Source of the DNA: Perca fluviatilis
Lineage: Eukaryota; Chordata; Actinopteri; Perciformes; Percidae
Direction of reading: 5' to 3'
DNA: 64,000 bases
NCBI RefSeq assembly: GCF_010015445.1
Contig: NC_053118.1
Location: 10,032,907 to 10,096,906 of the forward strand
In this document: one piece after another, positions 10,851 to 20,622 of the stretch
Numbering within the stretch: the stretch's first letter is position 1
Layout of the letters: every line of letters begins with the position of its first letter
Notes under the pieces: model-generated
Database searches by the model: none
Seen by the model: only the letters and a program-made list of their open reading frames with translations
What the model was told of the DNA's origin: nothing
Position numbers and translations under genes: made by a program

Positions 10851-12675
10851 CTAATGGTAACTAGCTACATAGGGTTGGACAATAGTTCAATATTATCCAA
10901 TATCAACTTTTAGTGGACTTGTGTGTGAAGGTATGATCACATCATGTTATCTTTTTACAGAATCCTGCATCTTTGATGTAAACTGAGCAAACCCTTAAAT
11001 GCAGCAGTTAACTTTGCCCCTTTTCTTAATCTTTTACTAAACTGATCCTGATAGAGATCCTAAGTAGAGATACATCAAATAAAATGATTATAATTTGTCC
11101 AACTTCAACTCCAAGTCTACAAATGTTCTTTAGACTCCCCACAACAGTATAAGGGGTCATGGAACAACATTCAGAGTCAGTATCTGGAGTGGCCACCCAA
11201 TATATCTCCCTTTCTTATAGTTGAAAAGAGATTCACTTGCGGCTTGTAGAAACCCTAGAACTCATCCTCTTTATTGGCTTTTGAGTGTTGGTGGATATTG
11301 GCGGCACCTGGTGACGCTGCATGCCACATCCCAGAAACTTTAAAACGACTGTGAAGACAGCTTACATTGAAAAAAACAACTCCATGCTGTTTAGTCAAAA
11401 TGTTGATATGTCACAACTGTCAGATAGTTGGATTACCCTGCCATCAGATGGAATAATCACAGACAGATATTTGACCAATTTTTTTTATAAAATCTAAAAG
11501 CATAAGTTTTCTATAGTGCATAGACAAATTTTTTAGAGTATGTCTTCAGCCATATAACTATACACATTTAGTACCACTGCAGGTTACATACATCATATAC
11601 TGTACATGCAGGTTACCTAGAATGAACATGGTAACTATTTGATATCTGTCTGACAGGTTAGAACACAACATGTTGTATTATCTACGTGACATTTTCAAAA
11701 TGGATTTTTCTTTTTCAAGATAAATAATACAGTTAAGGATCTTGTGGTTATTGTTGTAAAAGTGGTAAGTCACTAGTATATGTTGACTCTCAAAAGACTG
11801 CTTTTGAAAATCATATATTGATGTTAAAGGTGTGGGGGAAAAAATGAAAATTGTGAAAACACCTTGAAACCATCTTGTAAGCAAAAAGAAAATCTATGTT
11901 GGCGATGTTCTTCACAATGATTATGGCACCGTGATCACTTGTGGAGATGAGAATCCTGGAGATTTGGAGGCAATCACTGTTGGAGATGCATAACAAGGCA
12001 CAGTAGCTCCCAGAGAGAGGGGAAAGTAAAGGATGGGGAATGGTTTAGACAGAGGAATTGGTGCATAAAGGGTGACAGAGTTAAAGGGGTTGGGAGTTTG
12101 AGAGGTAATGGGAGGAAGGGTAAGAGTGACAGGAAGAGGGTAGCTGCTAGAATGAGAGGGAGGCTGTGCAGCAGGTAGAGCCGCTAGACGAGATAAAGAA
12201 GAAATCATTCAGTCAATCAGCCCAGGCCGCGGTGCAATCATCAGATCTCATCTGTTTTCAAGAGCAATTCTGCCTTTTATTGAGCTGTTGTGCCTCAACC
12301 AGGGAGGCTGCAATGGGGGAACATTAACCTGTGCAATGCCACATGCACATGCATTCGACATCAATGGGCGATCATATGACTATATGAAATATTGGCTGAC
12401 CTGATGTTGTCTTCACAACATTAACAAACGTTTCTGTTGTTCACCCACGGATGAATACTCTTTCAGGCTGTAGGCATCAGAGCCTGACATACACCATTGT
12501 TATTATAAAAGACTAACTGAATAATTTTCTAACATTTTCAATAATAAAGCGGAATGGCTGATGCACATGTGAAGGAACATGGCATTGTAAATGGTTTAAC
12601 ATGTTCATTTGTTTGCGTTTAAATGACCTAAAATTGGTTAGACAACCCCAGCAGTTTTTGTCTGCTCCACCACTC

Positions 12676-12720
<45 letters not shown>

Positions 12721-12726
12721 TAATAA
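12676..12726. repeat. (TAA)n microsatellite, LINE 3' tail
   Basis: About 16 ATA/TAA units at the 3' end (in minus orientation) of the L2 relic at 12727-13300. Such TTA tails are usual at L2-group 3' ends. Confidence 0.85.
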
Positions 12727-13300
12727 GTTTATTTGATATAGCACCTTTCACAGACAGTCACAAAGTGCTTCACATGATAAACATTTGTACAAAACATAAG
12801 TTATACAACTAAAAAGACTAAAAGACTAAAAACAATCAATAAAAGACAAACTTTTTGAAGTGCGTCTTCAGCTGCTTTTTAAAAGCTTCAACAGAGACTG
12901 CAGAACGTAAAACAATAGGAAGAGCATTCCACAGGTTTGGAGCCACCGCTTCAAAGGAACGGTCACCTCTAGTCTTTAAACGGGTGCGTGGGACAACCAG
13001 TAATCCCTGGTTAGAAGACCTGAGGGGCCTTTTCGAAGTGTATGAATGGAGCAGGTCCAAGATATACGCCGGAGCCTGACCATGCAAAGCTTTATAAGTC
13101 AGAACCAAAACTTTAAATTTGATCCTGAAGTTAATCGGAAGCCAATGTAATGAGTATAAAATCGGAGTGATGTGCGACATCCTGCTAGACCTGGTTAGCA
13201 GCCTTGCAGCAGAATTCTGGACTAGTTGTAAACAGTCCTGGGACAATTTGCTGAGACAGGTGAAAATAGAGTTGCAGTAATGAAGCAGAGTTGTAGTTAT
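12727..13300 (-). mobile_element. L2-type LINE relic, reverse transcriptase C-terminus and 3' UTR
   Basis: The minus strand encodes an uninterrupted stretch ending at 12836. It includes LLHYCNSIFTCLSK, LQLVQNSAARLLT, HITPILYSLHWLPINFRIKF, YKALHGQAPAYILDLL, RTRLKTRGDRSFEAVAPNLW and VEAFKKQLKTHF. This is the conserved C-terminal thumb/post-RT region of L2 (Maui-like) fish LINEs. Homology starts near 13300, so the copy is strongly 5'-truncated, as usual for LINEs. The frame is open from about 13420 to 12836, suggesting a fairly young insertion. It is antisense to ASCC3. Confidence 0.8.
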
Positions 13301-13706
13301 ACAGAGTCGTTGTAACTTACTTGGCAACCATTCCACTCCCAAACAATTTAAAAGATCTAAATGACACTGGAGGCTCTTCAAACTCTGGTTTCTTAGTGGC
13401 ATTTGCCATATCGAATACACTCAAATCGACTTACTTAGAAAACGATACTTTGTTTCCAGATGGAACTTTAATGGTTAAGAAAAAATTGGCAATACAAAAC
13501 TTCATGGGAGTCCACTACTACTGGAGTCATTACTGTGTTGAAACTGGAGGTTACATTAACTTTAACAGTTTATTAATTTTATTAACCTTTACACCTAAAA
13601 AATAAATCTCAAATCAAAGGGTCCACTAAGAGACCATAAACAATATCCTGGAGGAAGAATCGACAGTGAGATGCAGTTAAAAGATATGCCTGTAATGTAA
13701 TTTGTA

Positions 13707-13711
<5 letters not shown>

Positions 13712-13754
<43 letters not shown>

Positions 13755-13772
13755 CATTCGAACCCTAGCGTA

Positions 13773-13864
<92 letters not shown>
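13712..13864. repeat. Compound (TA)n-(AC)n microsatellite with a unique core
   Basis: (TA)14 at 13712-13739 runs into (AC) to 13752. A 23-nt non-repetitive core at 13753-13775 (agcattcgaaccctagcgta then caa) follows, then (AC)n to 13864. The core recurs in inverted orientation beside the GT tract at 18772-18893. Confidence 0.9.
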
Positions 13865-13869
<5 letters not shown>

Positions 13870-14384
13870 AAAAGTATTATATTTCATCTCTTGAGGCCAA
13901 AACCTATCTTCCACTGTCTACGGAGACATCAAAGCCAACCGCAAATTACCAAGGGGCATACCAAGATAATACTGATCTTCCTGGGATGATGACCGATATT
14001 GACCGGTCAGTCTTCTCAGGAGTTGGGCTCCTGGCTGCCAAGATGACCGGCTAGGTGAGATCTCACCCGGCCAGCAGGTCTTCGCATCTCCAAATTTCCA
14101 AATAGGGATTATTATGAGTAAATTGTCCACATACTGTATATAACTATGGTGTTTTTTGTCACCTGAACACATATCAAAAAGTAATAAAATGAGATAATAA
14201 CCAGCCCCAGTACACACATTGTACCCGCTTTGAGCCTGGCTCAAAATTTCCTCCATTGCCGCTGGTATCCTTGGTAAAACAGTCAAAGCAAGGACACTTG
14301 CGGTCGTTTGGACTGTACTGGGCTATATGTGGACTCTGAAATTTGTGTTGGAGTTTGTAACATTCCAAATATCGGTTTCATTAA

Positions 14385-14848
14385 AGGTGCCCTGCCATAC
14401 AAAACTTTTTTTATTGCATTTTTTTGAAATATGTTCGGTCCATATGTGTTGTGTTATGTCGTGTGAAAATGAACTGCTACCTCCTCTGTCAGCTCTAGCC
14501 ACTGAAAAGAAATAAGCGGAGAAATCAGGCCAATTACAAAAGCTGGTCAGTCTGACGTGGGGTTGCCTGAGCTCATTACTATTCATTAGCTCGCCCAGTT
14601 GGGCTGGGTAAAGGATGCTGATAGCCAGGCTGTCATTGGCTAGCTGTTAGCCAATCAGATTCAAACAGCTTAGCTTGTTGAATATTAATGAGAACTGGCA
14701 GAAATCGAGCTGAGTCGCTTTCTATACCACGCTAGAATGGCTTGAAAAAAGGTAACCAAGGCATTTTTTCTGCAAAATGTTTTGCAGAGTCCATGGTACA
14801 ACTTCAGACATTAACACAAAGTAATGAAATACGTGTGGCAGGACACCT
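14385..14848. mobile_element. TTAA-target MITE (Kolobok- or piggyBac-like)
   Basis: 464-bp element flanked by TTAA at 14381-14384 and 14849-14852. Ends are aggtgccctgccatac and, reverse-complemented, aggtgtcctgccacac: 14 of 16 bp match. TTAA duplications are typical of piggyBac and Kolobok elements; the sequence does not decide which. No transposase was seen. It ends about 160 bp upstream of the exon at 15010. Confidence 0.7.
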
Positions 14849-15009
14849 TTAACTAATAATAATCGGTATCGGCCTTTGAAAGCCAGTATCAGTCGATCCT
14901 TAGAAGAAAGTCTTATACAGAGCTGAATTTTCTGTTTGACAGGTTGTGGCGATTGCACATATTAGTTCTTTTTTTTTTTTTTTTTTGACCATCCTAACAT
15001 TTCCTTCAG

Positions 15010-15211
15010 ATGGGAGCCGAAAAGCCAGTGGCGATGTGACCAAGCCCACCTATGGGTGCCAGGTGACCATCCAGTCAGAGCAGGAGAAACAGATGATGAA
15101 GTTGTACCGCAGGGAGGAGAAGAGAGAGAGGAAGAGAGGCAAAGGAATAGACGACAGCGACTCCTCAGATGCTGCCTTGACCTTCGACCCCAGAGAGATG
15201 AGAATCCAGAG
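15010..15211 (+). CDS. ascc3: ASCC3 internal exon 2 of 7 visible
   Basis: 202-nt exon between ttccttcag and gtatgt. Spliced to the previous exon it reads DGSRKASGDVTKPTYGCQVT and then IQSEQEKQMMKLYRREEKRE, followed by a Ser/Asp-rich stretch, AALTFDPREMRIQ. The CQVTIQSEQEK...KLYRREEKR block is diagnostic of animal ASCC3. It is followed by a basic, probably disordered linker (RERKRGKGIDDSDSS). The exon starts in phase 1 and ends in phase 2; its final 'ag' joins 'g' of the next exon to form Arg. The acceptor has an unusually long T run and a ctaac branch-point-like sequence only about 12 nt from the AG. Confidence 0.95.
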
Positions 15212-16179
15212 GTATGTCGTCTTCTCTTCATCCTTTTCTTCCTCATTTTTCTTTGTTCTGTGTCTGTCTGTCTCCACCGGTCTACCCAAACTGACAAGCT
15301 TCTGCATTTTTCACGACAACTTGGCTTGAGCTTTACAAAAACAAAATAGACACGCATAAACACTGCAGCTTGTCACATTCTTTTATTTATTTTTTATGTA
15401 GAGGACTTTTCTGAAAGTTTAATTTCAGAGGATGAAAAAAAGAGCAGCGATCTGTTTAATTAAAAACTTAGCATGACCAAACCCAGCCCAGTGTGAAGGA
15501 AAGGTTTAGTTGAAGGGTAAGCCACTTTAGGAAGGAACATAATGCCTCACATCTGTGCCTCTCCATTTGAATCATCAACTGCATTATTAATTCTTAAGCT
15601 AAAACAGGGCTCCAGACTAACTTTTTGCCTTGGTTGCACTGGTGCGCCTAACATTTTTTATTTAGGTGCACCAGCACAAAATTTAGGTGCACCCAAATTT
15701 TTCCTTGCGTCGCCGTTAACGCTGAATGGCGATACACAATATATAGCTCTTTATTTTTTTACTAAGTGGGCTAAATGTTCAGTTTTAAGTCAAAGCCACT
15801 TTTCACAAGCTTTTATTAAAACAGATTGTGATTATATTAAAAAAAATTATATATATATATCTATCTATATATATAACATACATTTGCGACCAAATTGGTC
15901 ACACTCTAGAGCCCTGAGCTAAAATATGAATGGACATGAGGGTTCATGTATGGAACCAAGTGGTTGCAGATATGACACTGATTTCGTTGAAGTGACATTG
16001 CCATTTATTTGTTTCTTCCTTTCCTTTGACAGAAGACTCTTGAATTGACTTCTTTCTTTCTCCTTGTCTTCAAGTCCCTAGTTCTACCCTATCAAGCACC
16101 TTTTTTATTTGCAGTCTAAAGATACTTTCTTTTCTGTGTTTTTTTCCATCTTCCATATGTCTTGTGTTTGCTTGCACAG
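15212..16179 (+). other. ASCC3 intron, 968 bp
   Basis: Donor gtatgt, acceptor ttgcacag. The middle third is an hAT MITE (15605-15916). The remainder shows no gene or RNA. Confidence 0.85.
15605..15916. mobile_element. hAT MITE with perfect 8-bp target duplication
   Basis: 312-bp element with ends cagggctccagact and, reverse-complemented, cagggctctagagt. It is flanked by agctaaaa at 15597-15604 and 15917-15924. An 8-bp duplication and a CAGGG start are hallmarks of hAT. The internal sequence has repeated ggtgcacc motifs and a TA/TC-rich stretch; no coding region. Confidence 0.85.
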
Positions 16180-16315
16180 GGAGCAGGCCCTGCTGACTGC
16201 ACGGCGTGAACCTGTACTGAGCAGAGAGAGAGTGTATGAACGTATTCGATATCCAAATGTGTATGACAGCTACGCAGAGGCCACAAAGATGCCTGCGTTT
16301 GTCGGAGGAGCCAAG
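16180..16315 (+). CDS. ascc3: ASCC3 internal exon 3 of 7 visible
   Basis: 136-nt exon between cttgcacag and gtaagg. With the split Arg codon it reads REQALLTARREPVLSRERVY, ERIRYPNVYDSYAEATKMPA and FVGGAK. The YPxVYDSxAEAxK segment is highly conserved in ASCC3. In Ski2-like and Brr2-type helicases the part just before the first RecA domain forms a plug-like N-terminal extension packing against the cassette; assignment of this exon to that role is inferred. It ends in phase 0 and is followed by a strong donor (aag|gtaagg). Confidence 0.95.
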
Positions 16316-16347
16316 GTAAGGCTTGAATAACTGATAGTTCTGAGTAA

Positions 16348-16963
16348 GGGCCGGGACACATATAGCCGATGGCCGACCGTTGACAGAAAACCCCGTCGAT
16401 ATGATCAGTCGCGTCCCCGAGGTCCAAAAAACTGCCACAGAACAGACCAAAAAGACGAGAGGAGACAAGACGTAATACATCTCTATAACCGCAGGTGGCG
16501 CTTATCTGTAATGTTGCCCAAGAAATGAAAACCGGCAGCTGATTGGACGAACACGTCACATGGGTTTGTTTTCTCCGGAAATTGAAAGCCAGACTGTCAT
16601 GGCAGCTCGTTCAGAATACGATCTCATATTGTACTAAAATAGTTCACTGAAACGTTTTTCTGAAAACATTTTAAGCGAGAAATAGGCCATGCAGTTGCTG
16701 AATCTGTCTTCATTTCAGCTCAACAAAGGTCAGTTTAAAAGATTTTCATCAGATTTTGAGAGACTCTAGTCACCTCATTCCGCTCGTCATTTCCGGGTGA
16801 GTCCCGACTTCCCTGCCGCCGACCGAACATGTCAGGTCGGCCAAAAAATGAACGCCGACAGCCCCCCAGACGGACGACGGCACGGGACACACCGAACAGA
16901 TTTGAGTCACTGACCTCGCCAGACTGTCCCACGGCCGATAATCGGCCTGATGTGTCCCGGCCC
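16348..16963. mobile_element. PIF-Harbinger MITE with TAA target duplication
   Basis: 616-bp element. Ends gggccgggacacatatagcc and, reverse-complemented, gggccgggacacatcaggcc match at 20 of the first 23 positions. Target duplication TAA at 16345-16347 and 16964-16966. Inserted only 32 bp after the exon 3 donor. The interior shares a block of about 230 bp with 1715-1960. No transposase fragment was recognised. Confidence 0.85.
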
Positions 16964-17094
16964 TAAGGTGTCCGCCTTTTCAGTCTGTTTGTTGTGTTTA
17001 GCCTTGGATATTTAACACAGTTGAAATGTTTGTAAAAGAGCAAGTCTCAAGAGCAAGAGCTCTAGTACAGGTGTCAACGCACCCAGGATGCATT

Positions 17095-17545
17095 AGCTGT
17101 GTTCGTAACTGTTCCCTATCACGGAAACCGTGCACTATGTAGTGGGTTTGCCATTTTGTAGTGGTGTTCGAATTCTCAGCAGTTAATTTCATCCACTATA
17201 AAATACACACAATGCTCAGCTAATACATATGAGTGTACATACGGTGTACCCTACATTTTACTCCCGTATACCACAATGCAACACGGTTCTTGTGCTGGTT
17301 CAAGTCCCCATACGGACCAAAAGTATGGTAGCTGGCGAGGTGCCAGTTCACCTCCTGGGCACTGCCAAAGTGGCAGCTCCCTCACTCTCCATCTCTCCAT
17401 TAGTGCATGCATAGGTACTGAGCCTGTGTGTAATAACAGAGTGAAAACATTACTGACGCACAGTGTCCGGAATCTCTATGTCGTTCCCTATTTAGTTCAA
17501 TAAACACTATATAGGGAATAATGAGTAAGTGAATGAACAAACACA
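17095..17545. mobile_element. TIR element of the gctgtgttcg family, copy 1 (with nested SINE)
   Basis: The left end (gctgtgttcgtaactgttcc, ctatcacggaaa, gcactatgtagtg) and the right end (attccctatatagtgtttat, tcattcacttac on the complement) match the two ends of 39109-39957 in inverted orientation. The superfamily is not clear from the ends. The interior is replaced by a tRNA-derived SINE fragment at 17293-17450, so the SINE landed in the element, or the element decayed around it. Confidence 0.6.
17293..17450 (+). mobile_element. tRNA-derived SINE fragment (same family as 45832)
   Basis: Contains the B-box-like ggttcaagtcccc, then tacggaccaaaagtatggta, ggtgccagttcacctcctgg, catctctccattagtgcatg and a downstream ataacagagtgaaaac. 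These blocks parallel the SINE at 45832-46098, which resembles the AFC SINE of cichlids as I remember it. The A-box part is missing. Nested in the TIR element 17095-17545. Confidence 0.6.
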
Positions 17546-17644
17546 AACCATGAAAGGCACAGAACTTCCTTTTATTATCCAGTTTGATAGTCAGTCATAA
17601 CGGAAAAAGAACATAAATAAACTACTTTAACGTAGATTTTCTTT

Positions 17645-18120
17645 AGGGCTTTATTATGTGGTATCTGATCGGTGCATAAACTCCAGTACTTCCCGATACC
17701 AGCGTTTTAGGCAGTATCGGAGCCGATACCGATATCGGTTGCCTGGAAAAGGCAGCTGCCGGTTTTCAATAACGTTATTTTTGGTTTCACGAAACATCCC
17801 CAAATTCACCAATACGTAAGATATTACTACAGACATTCTTGCTCTTACGTTGCAGTGACCTATCGCCACAGTATGGTCAGCCGGCGAGCCTGATTGGTCA
17901 AAGCAGCGGCTGCAAATTTTTTTTACTGTTAATTATTTTGTTATTTAAAAGCTTTTATTATGAAGCCGCAAAATCAGGAAATGTTCTGTTCCGCTGTCTT
18001 CATCAGCAGTAACTTAACACGACTCTTATAAGCGAATGTCAGTAGACATCCTTATTTTGGCACACAGACGGACTGTGGGCAGCACTTTTTCATTTGTCAT
18101 TGCACGTTTCTAACGTATGA
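17645..18120. mobile_element. hAT-like fragment
   Basis: Contains ggtatctgatcggtgcataa and a run of 'cgatacc' motifs (gcagtatcggagccgatacc), typical of a common fish hAT terminus. A similar motif (atcggtatcggcc) occurs at 14861. No confident right end or target duplication. Limits are approximate. Confidence 0.35.
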
Positions 18121-18339
18121 TTATGTAGGAGTAACTATATTTATACACACACTCACACACAACCAGCCTATATGCAAACAGAAATGATGTATGATGATGG
18201 CATATCGAGCAGGGAGGTGAGATCTGATCACAAGTGGTCACTCAGGACGCATTTAATAATACATAATTGTATTATGAGCTTGTTTTTTTATATTCAACTT
18301 ATTATGTCTGATATGTTGTCTGTATGTTGATTTCTTGTA

Positions 18340-18430
18340 TGTCTGGTGAGCCAAAGGAAAATTTCCACCCCGGTGGACAATAAAGATTTATTCTATTATT
18401 CTATTCTATTCTATTCTATTCTATTCTATT
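18340..18430 (+). repeat. Retroposon 3' tail with (ATTCT)n
   Basis: The sequence aatttccaccccggtggaca followed by ataaagatttattc and about seven ATTCT units resembles the 3' end shared by several fish LINEs and SINEs. No coding or tRNA part is visible upstream. Confidence 0.4.
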
Positions 18431-18593
18431 TGGAGACACGTTTGACTGCCAAGTGTTAACACACGTACTTAGAGCTGTCCACTTGTGACCGGATCACTCA
18501 TATTTTTAATACCACGTCAAAACAGGCCCTTTGAGGCCATTTGAGAACTGTGTTTTCCTCATTTTTAAGTGTGTTTGTGTGTGTGACATTCAG

Positions 18594-18719
18594 ATGATGC
18601 TACCCGAGGGAATCCGCAGAGAGAACACTAAGATGTATGAAGAGGTGGAGATCCCACCCAACGACCCCATGTCTATTGGTTTTGAAGAGAAGCCCGTCTA
18701 CATCTCTGAACTAGATGAG
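18594..18719 (+). CDS. ascc3: ASCC3 internal exon 4 of 7 visible
   Basis: 126-nt exon (42 codons, phase 0 at both ends) between gacattcag and gtagga. It reads MMLPEGIRRENTKMYEEVEI, PPNDPMSIGFEEKPVYISEL and DE. The KMxLPEGIxREN...EVxIP...EEKPVYIxxLDE sequence is the ASCC3 stretch immediately before the first RecA domain. A GT microsatellite of about 100 bp begins 52 nt after the donor. Because length and phase are multiples of three, skipping would keep the frame, though it would delete a conserved part. Confidence 0.96.
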
Positions 18720-18769
18720 GTAGGAGCCCCTGTTTAGTTGTGTTAGTTAGTTTGTGTGTGTGTTTGTAC

Positions 18770-18893
<124 letters not shown>

Positions 18894-19029
18894 GTGGTTA
18901 TGAAGGCTGACGTTTTGAAGCGACATTTCTGAGGTCAGGATGGGTTAGTCAAAACAAAACCTGTCCATATTGACTCTGACGAACTATGTTTAGCAAATGT
19001 TGTATTATTACTACTGTTACCATCTCTGG

Positions 19030-20130
19030 TGCTGAAAAATAAAGCCATTGCGGAAGGTGCCAAAAACTGCAGTTCATCAAGTGGCCACTTGAAGCTGGCT
19101 CCAAAAAGGAGTCAATCCCCATAGACCCCCATGTTAAAATGCCCAACTTTACAGCAGAATTAAACACGTTTACACCCTGGAACAAAAAAATGGTTTTGGT
19201 CTGAATAGTTAAGTTTGCCCTTCATGACAACTGTACGGTGGTGAATTTCTTTTATAACTCGCCTGTTTAAATTATGTTAAAGTGGCCATATTATGCTCAT
19301 TTTCAGGTTCATAATTGTATTATGAGGTTGTACCAAAATAGGTTTACGTGGTTTAATTTTCAAAAAACACCATATTTTTATTGTACTGCACATTGCTGCA
19401 GCTCCTCTTTTCACCCTGTGTTAAGGTCTATATTTTAGTTACAGAGTGAGACATCTCACTGCTGTAACATCTTTGTTGTTGACAGTCGCACATGCGCAGT
19501 AGCTAGGTAAGGATCACATCAGCTAGCTAGCTGTTTGTTTCTCCAACTTCGGCCTGTACAAGGCAGGATTAGTCTGGAGACTTCTAAACGAGGGCACGCT
19601 TCCAACTTTGCGTGGAATACCTGCAGAACAGGGACATGCAAGTAGTTCTTTTGTAGATTATAGTGAACTAGTGTGTGTTGTAGCAGTGTTTTGCCATTCA
19701 GAGCGAGCTAGCATGCTAGCCCTAGCATGCTAGCCCTAGCTAACCTACGGTTAGCCACCTCGTTTCAGCTAGTGACGTAAAAAGCCGTGCCGATTTTGAA
19801 CAGCTCACCCTTGGAGACTGAAGGCTGGACACATTCAGAAACCCGTATCTCACTCAAAACGGCATGGATGTGTTTTTTTCATAATATTGGCACTTTAAGG
19901 CTTAATGTTCTGTTTAATTAAGGGCGTTTCTTGGGCTGTCTAGGGTTCATTCAGCCCGCCTCAGCTCCATCCACGGCGCTCCACCTCTTTGCACATTTTT
20001 GGATTAGCCGATCTCAGGCACTGCCAAGATGGCAACAGCCGGAGCCGCCCACTTTGAGCTTTATTTTGGCTCTTCAGAAACCTATGGGTGACGTCATGGA
20101 GACTACGTTCATATTGTTTGCGGTCTATGG
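19030..20130. mobile_element. Abundant fish non-autonomous repeat, split by a TTAA element
   Basis: The left part (aaataaagccattgcggaag, cagttcatcaagtggccact, caatccccatagaccccc) and the right part (ttaagggcgtttcttgg, ccacctctttgcacattttt, aacctatgggtgacgtcatg) belong, from memory, to one common percomorph repeat. The two parts are separated by the TTAA element at 19281-19894. I could not find its terminal repeats, so limits are approximate. Confidence 0.45.
19281..19894. mobile_element. TTAA-target MITE nested in the repeat at 19030-20130
   Basis: 614-bp element with TTAA at 19277-19280 and 19895-19898. Ends agtggccatattatg and, reverse-complemented, agtgccaatattatg match at 13 of 15. The interior (gctgcagctcctcttttcac, gagtgagacatctcactgc, gcacatgcgcagtagctag) matches a very common fish MITE as I recall it. 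Confidence 0.75.
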
Positions 20131-20622
20131 CTGTAATCCACAAAAGTTAGACACAATATGAGTTGAATAAATGCTGTTTTTGTAATCTTTGCTGCCATCT
20201 TGACTGTAGAGCGGCTACACAGGCAGCAAGCGGAAATAAATAGTTTGTTCAGGGGCGGGAAATAGTGAGGTGAATTGTCGCGGGGTAGCGCATTCACGAG
20301 CACTGGCACCTGCATGTGTGGGGGTTGTACATAGAAAATAGGTGCGGTTGTTTGGACGTGCACAATTCTGTGGTGGTGTATTTTGGCTTTAGTGGAGCCG
20401 GGAGGGACATTTGAGTGATATCTGCTTGGGAGGGAGGAGGGAGACACAACTGGCGAAGATCTGCCCTCTGCTGAGTGCACTTTTCTAGTTTTTGTGATGG
20501 AAATAGTGTGGGGAGGCGGGACTCCTGGGGTAGCCTACCACAGAGTGCAGCAAAAGAGCTGCGTGAGGAGTATAGCCAGAGAAAACTCTAGTTGAGAGTT
20601 GGAGGAATAAAAAAAAGAGAAG

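Larger units (their letters stand above)
770..15009 (+). other. ASCC3 intron, 14.2 kb, transposon-rich
   Basis: Intron between exons 652-769 and 15010-15211. Donor gtgaga; acceptor preceded by a run of about 20 T (14970-14989) and ttccttcag. Annotated contents are transposon relics and microsatellites. Stretches 2593-3768, 7478-9530, 10850-12675 and 13880-14380 show no gene, RNA or clear repeat terminus to me. Two direct repeats of about 25 nt (1445-1470 and 1601-1627, core ctgctggctagtta) are present without explanation. Confidence 0.85.
16316..18593 (+). other. ASCC3 intron, 2.3 kb, mostly transposon-derived
   Basis: Donor gtaagg; acceptor gtgtgacattcag. It is filled by a Harbinger MITE (16348-16963), a TIR element with a SINE inside (17095-17545), an hAT-like fragment (17645-18120) and a LINE/SINE 3' tail with pentanucleotide repeats (18340-18430). 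Little unique intron sequence remains. Confidence 0.85.

Noticed and set aside
11921..12208. Pro/Ser-rich minus-strand frame
   Set aside because: Comes from a purine-rich + strand stretch; no motif or start context.
12836..13420. 194-residue minus-strand open frame as a host gene
   Set aside because: Its motifs are those of an L2 LINE reverse-transcriptase C-terminus, with a LINE tail and TAA repeat downstream.
13595..13871. Long Cys/Val and Thr/His open frames over CA/GT tracts (also at 31718-32066, 40079-40555, 45428-45695)
   Set aside because: They are translations of dinucleotide repeats, occur on both strands and have no conserved part outside the repeat, apart from the exon at 45419.
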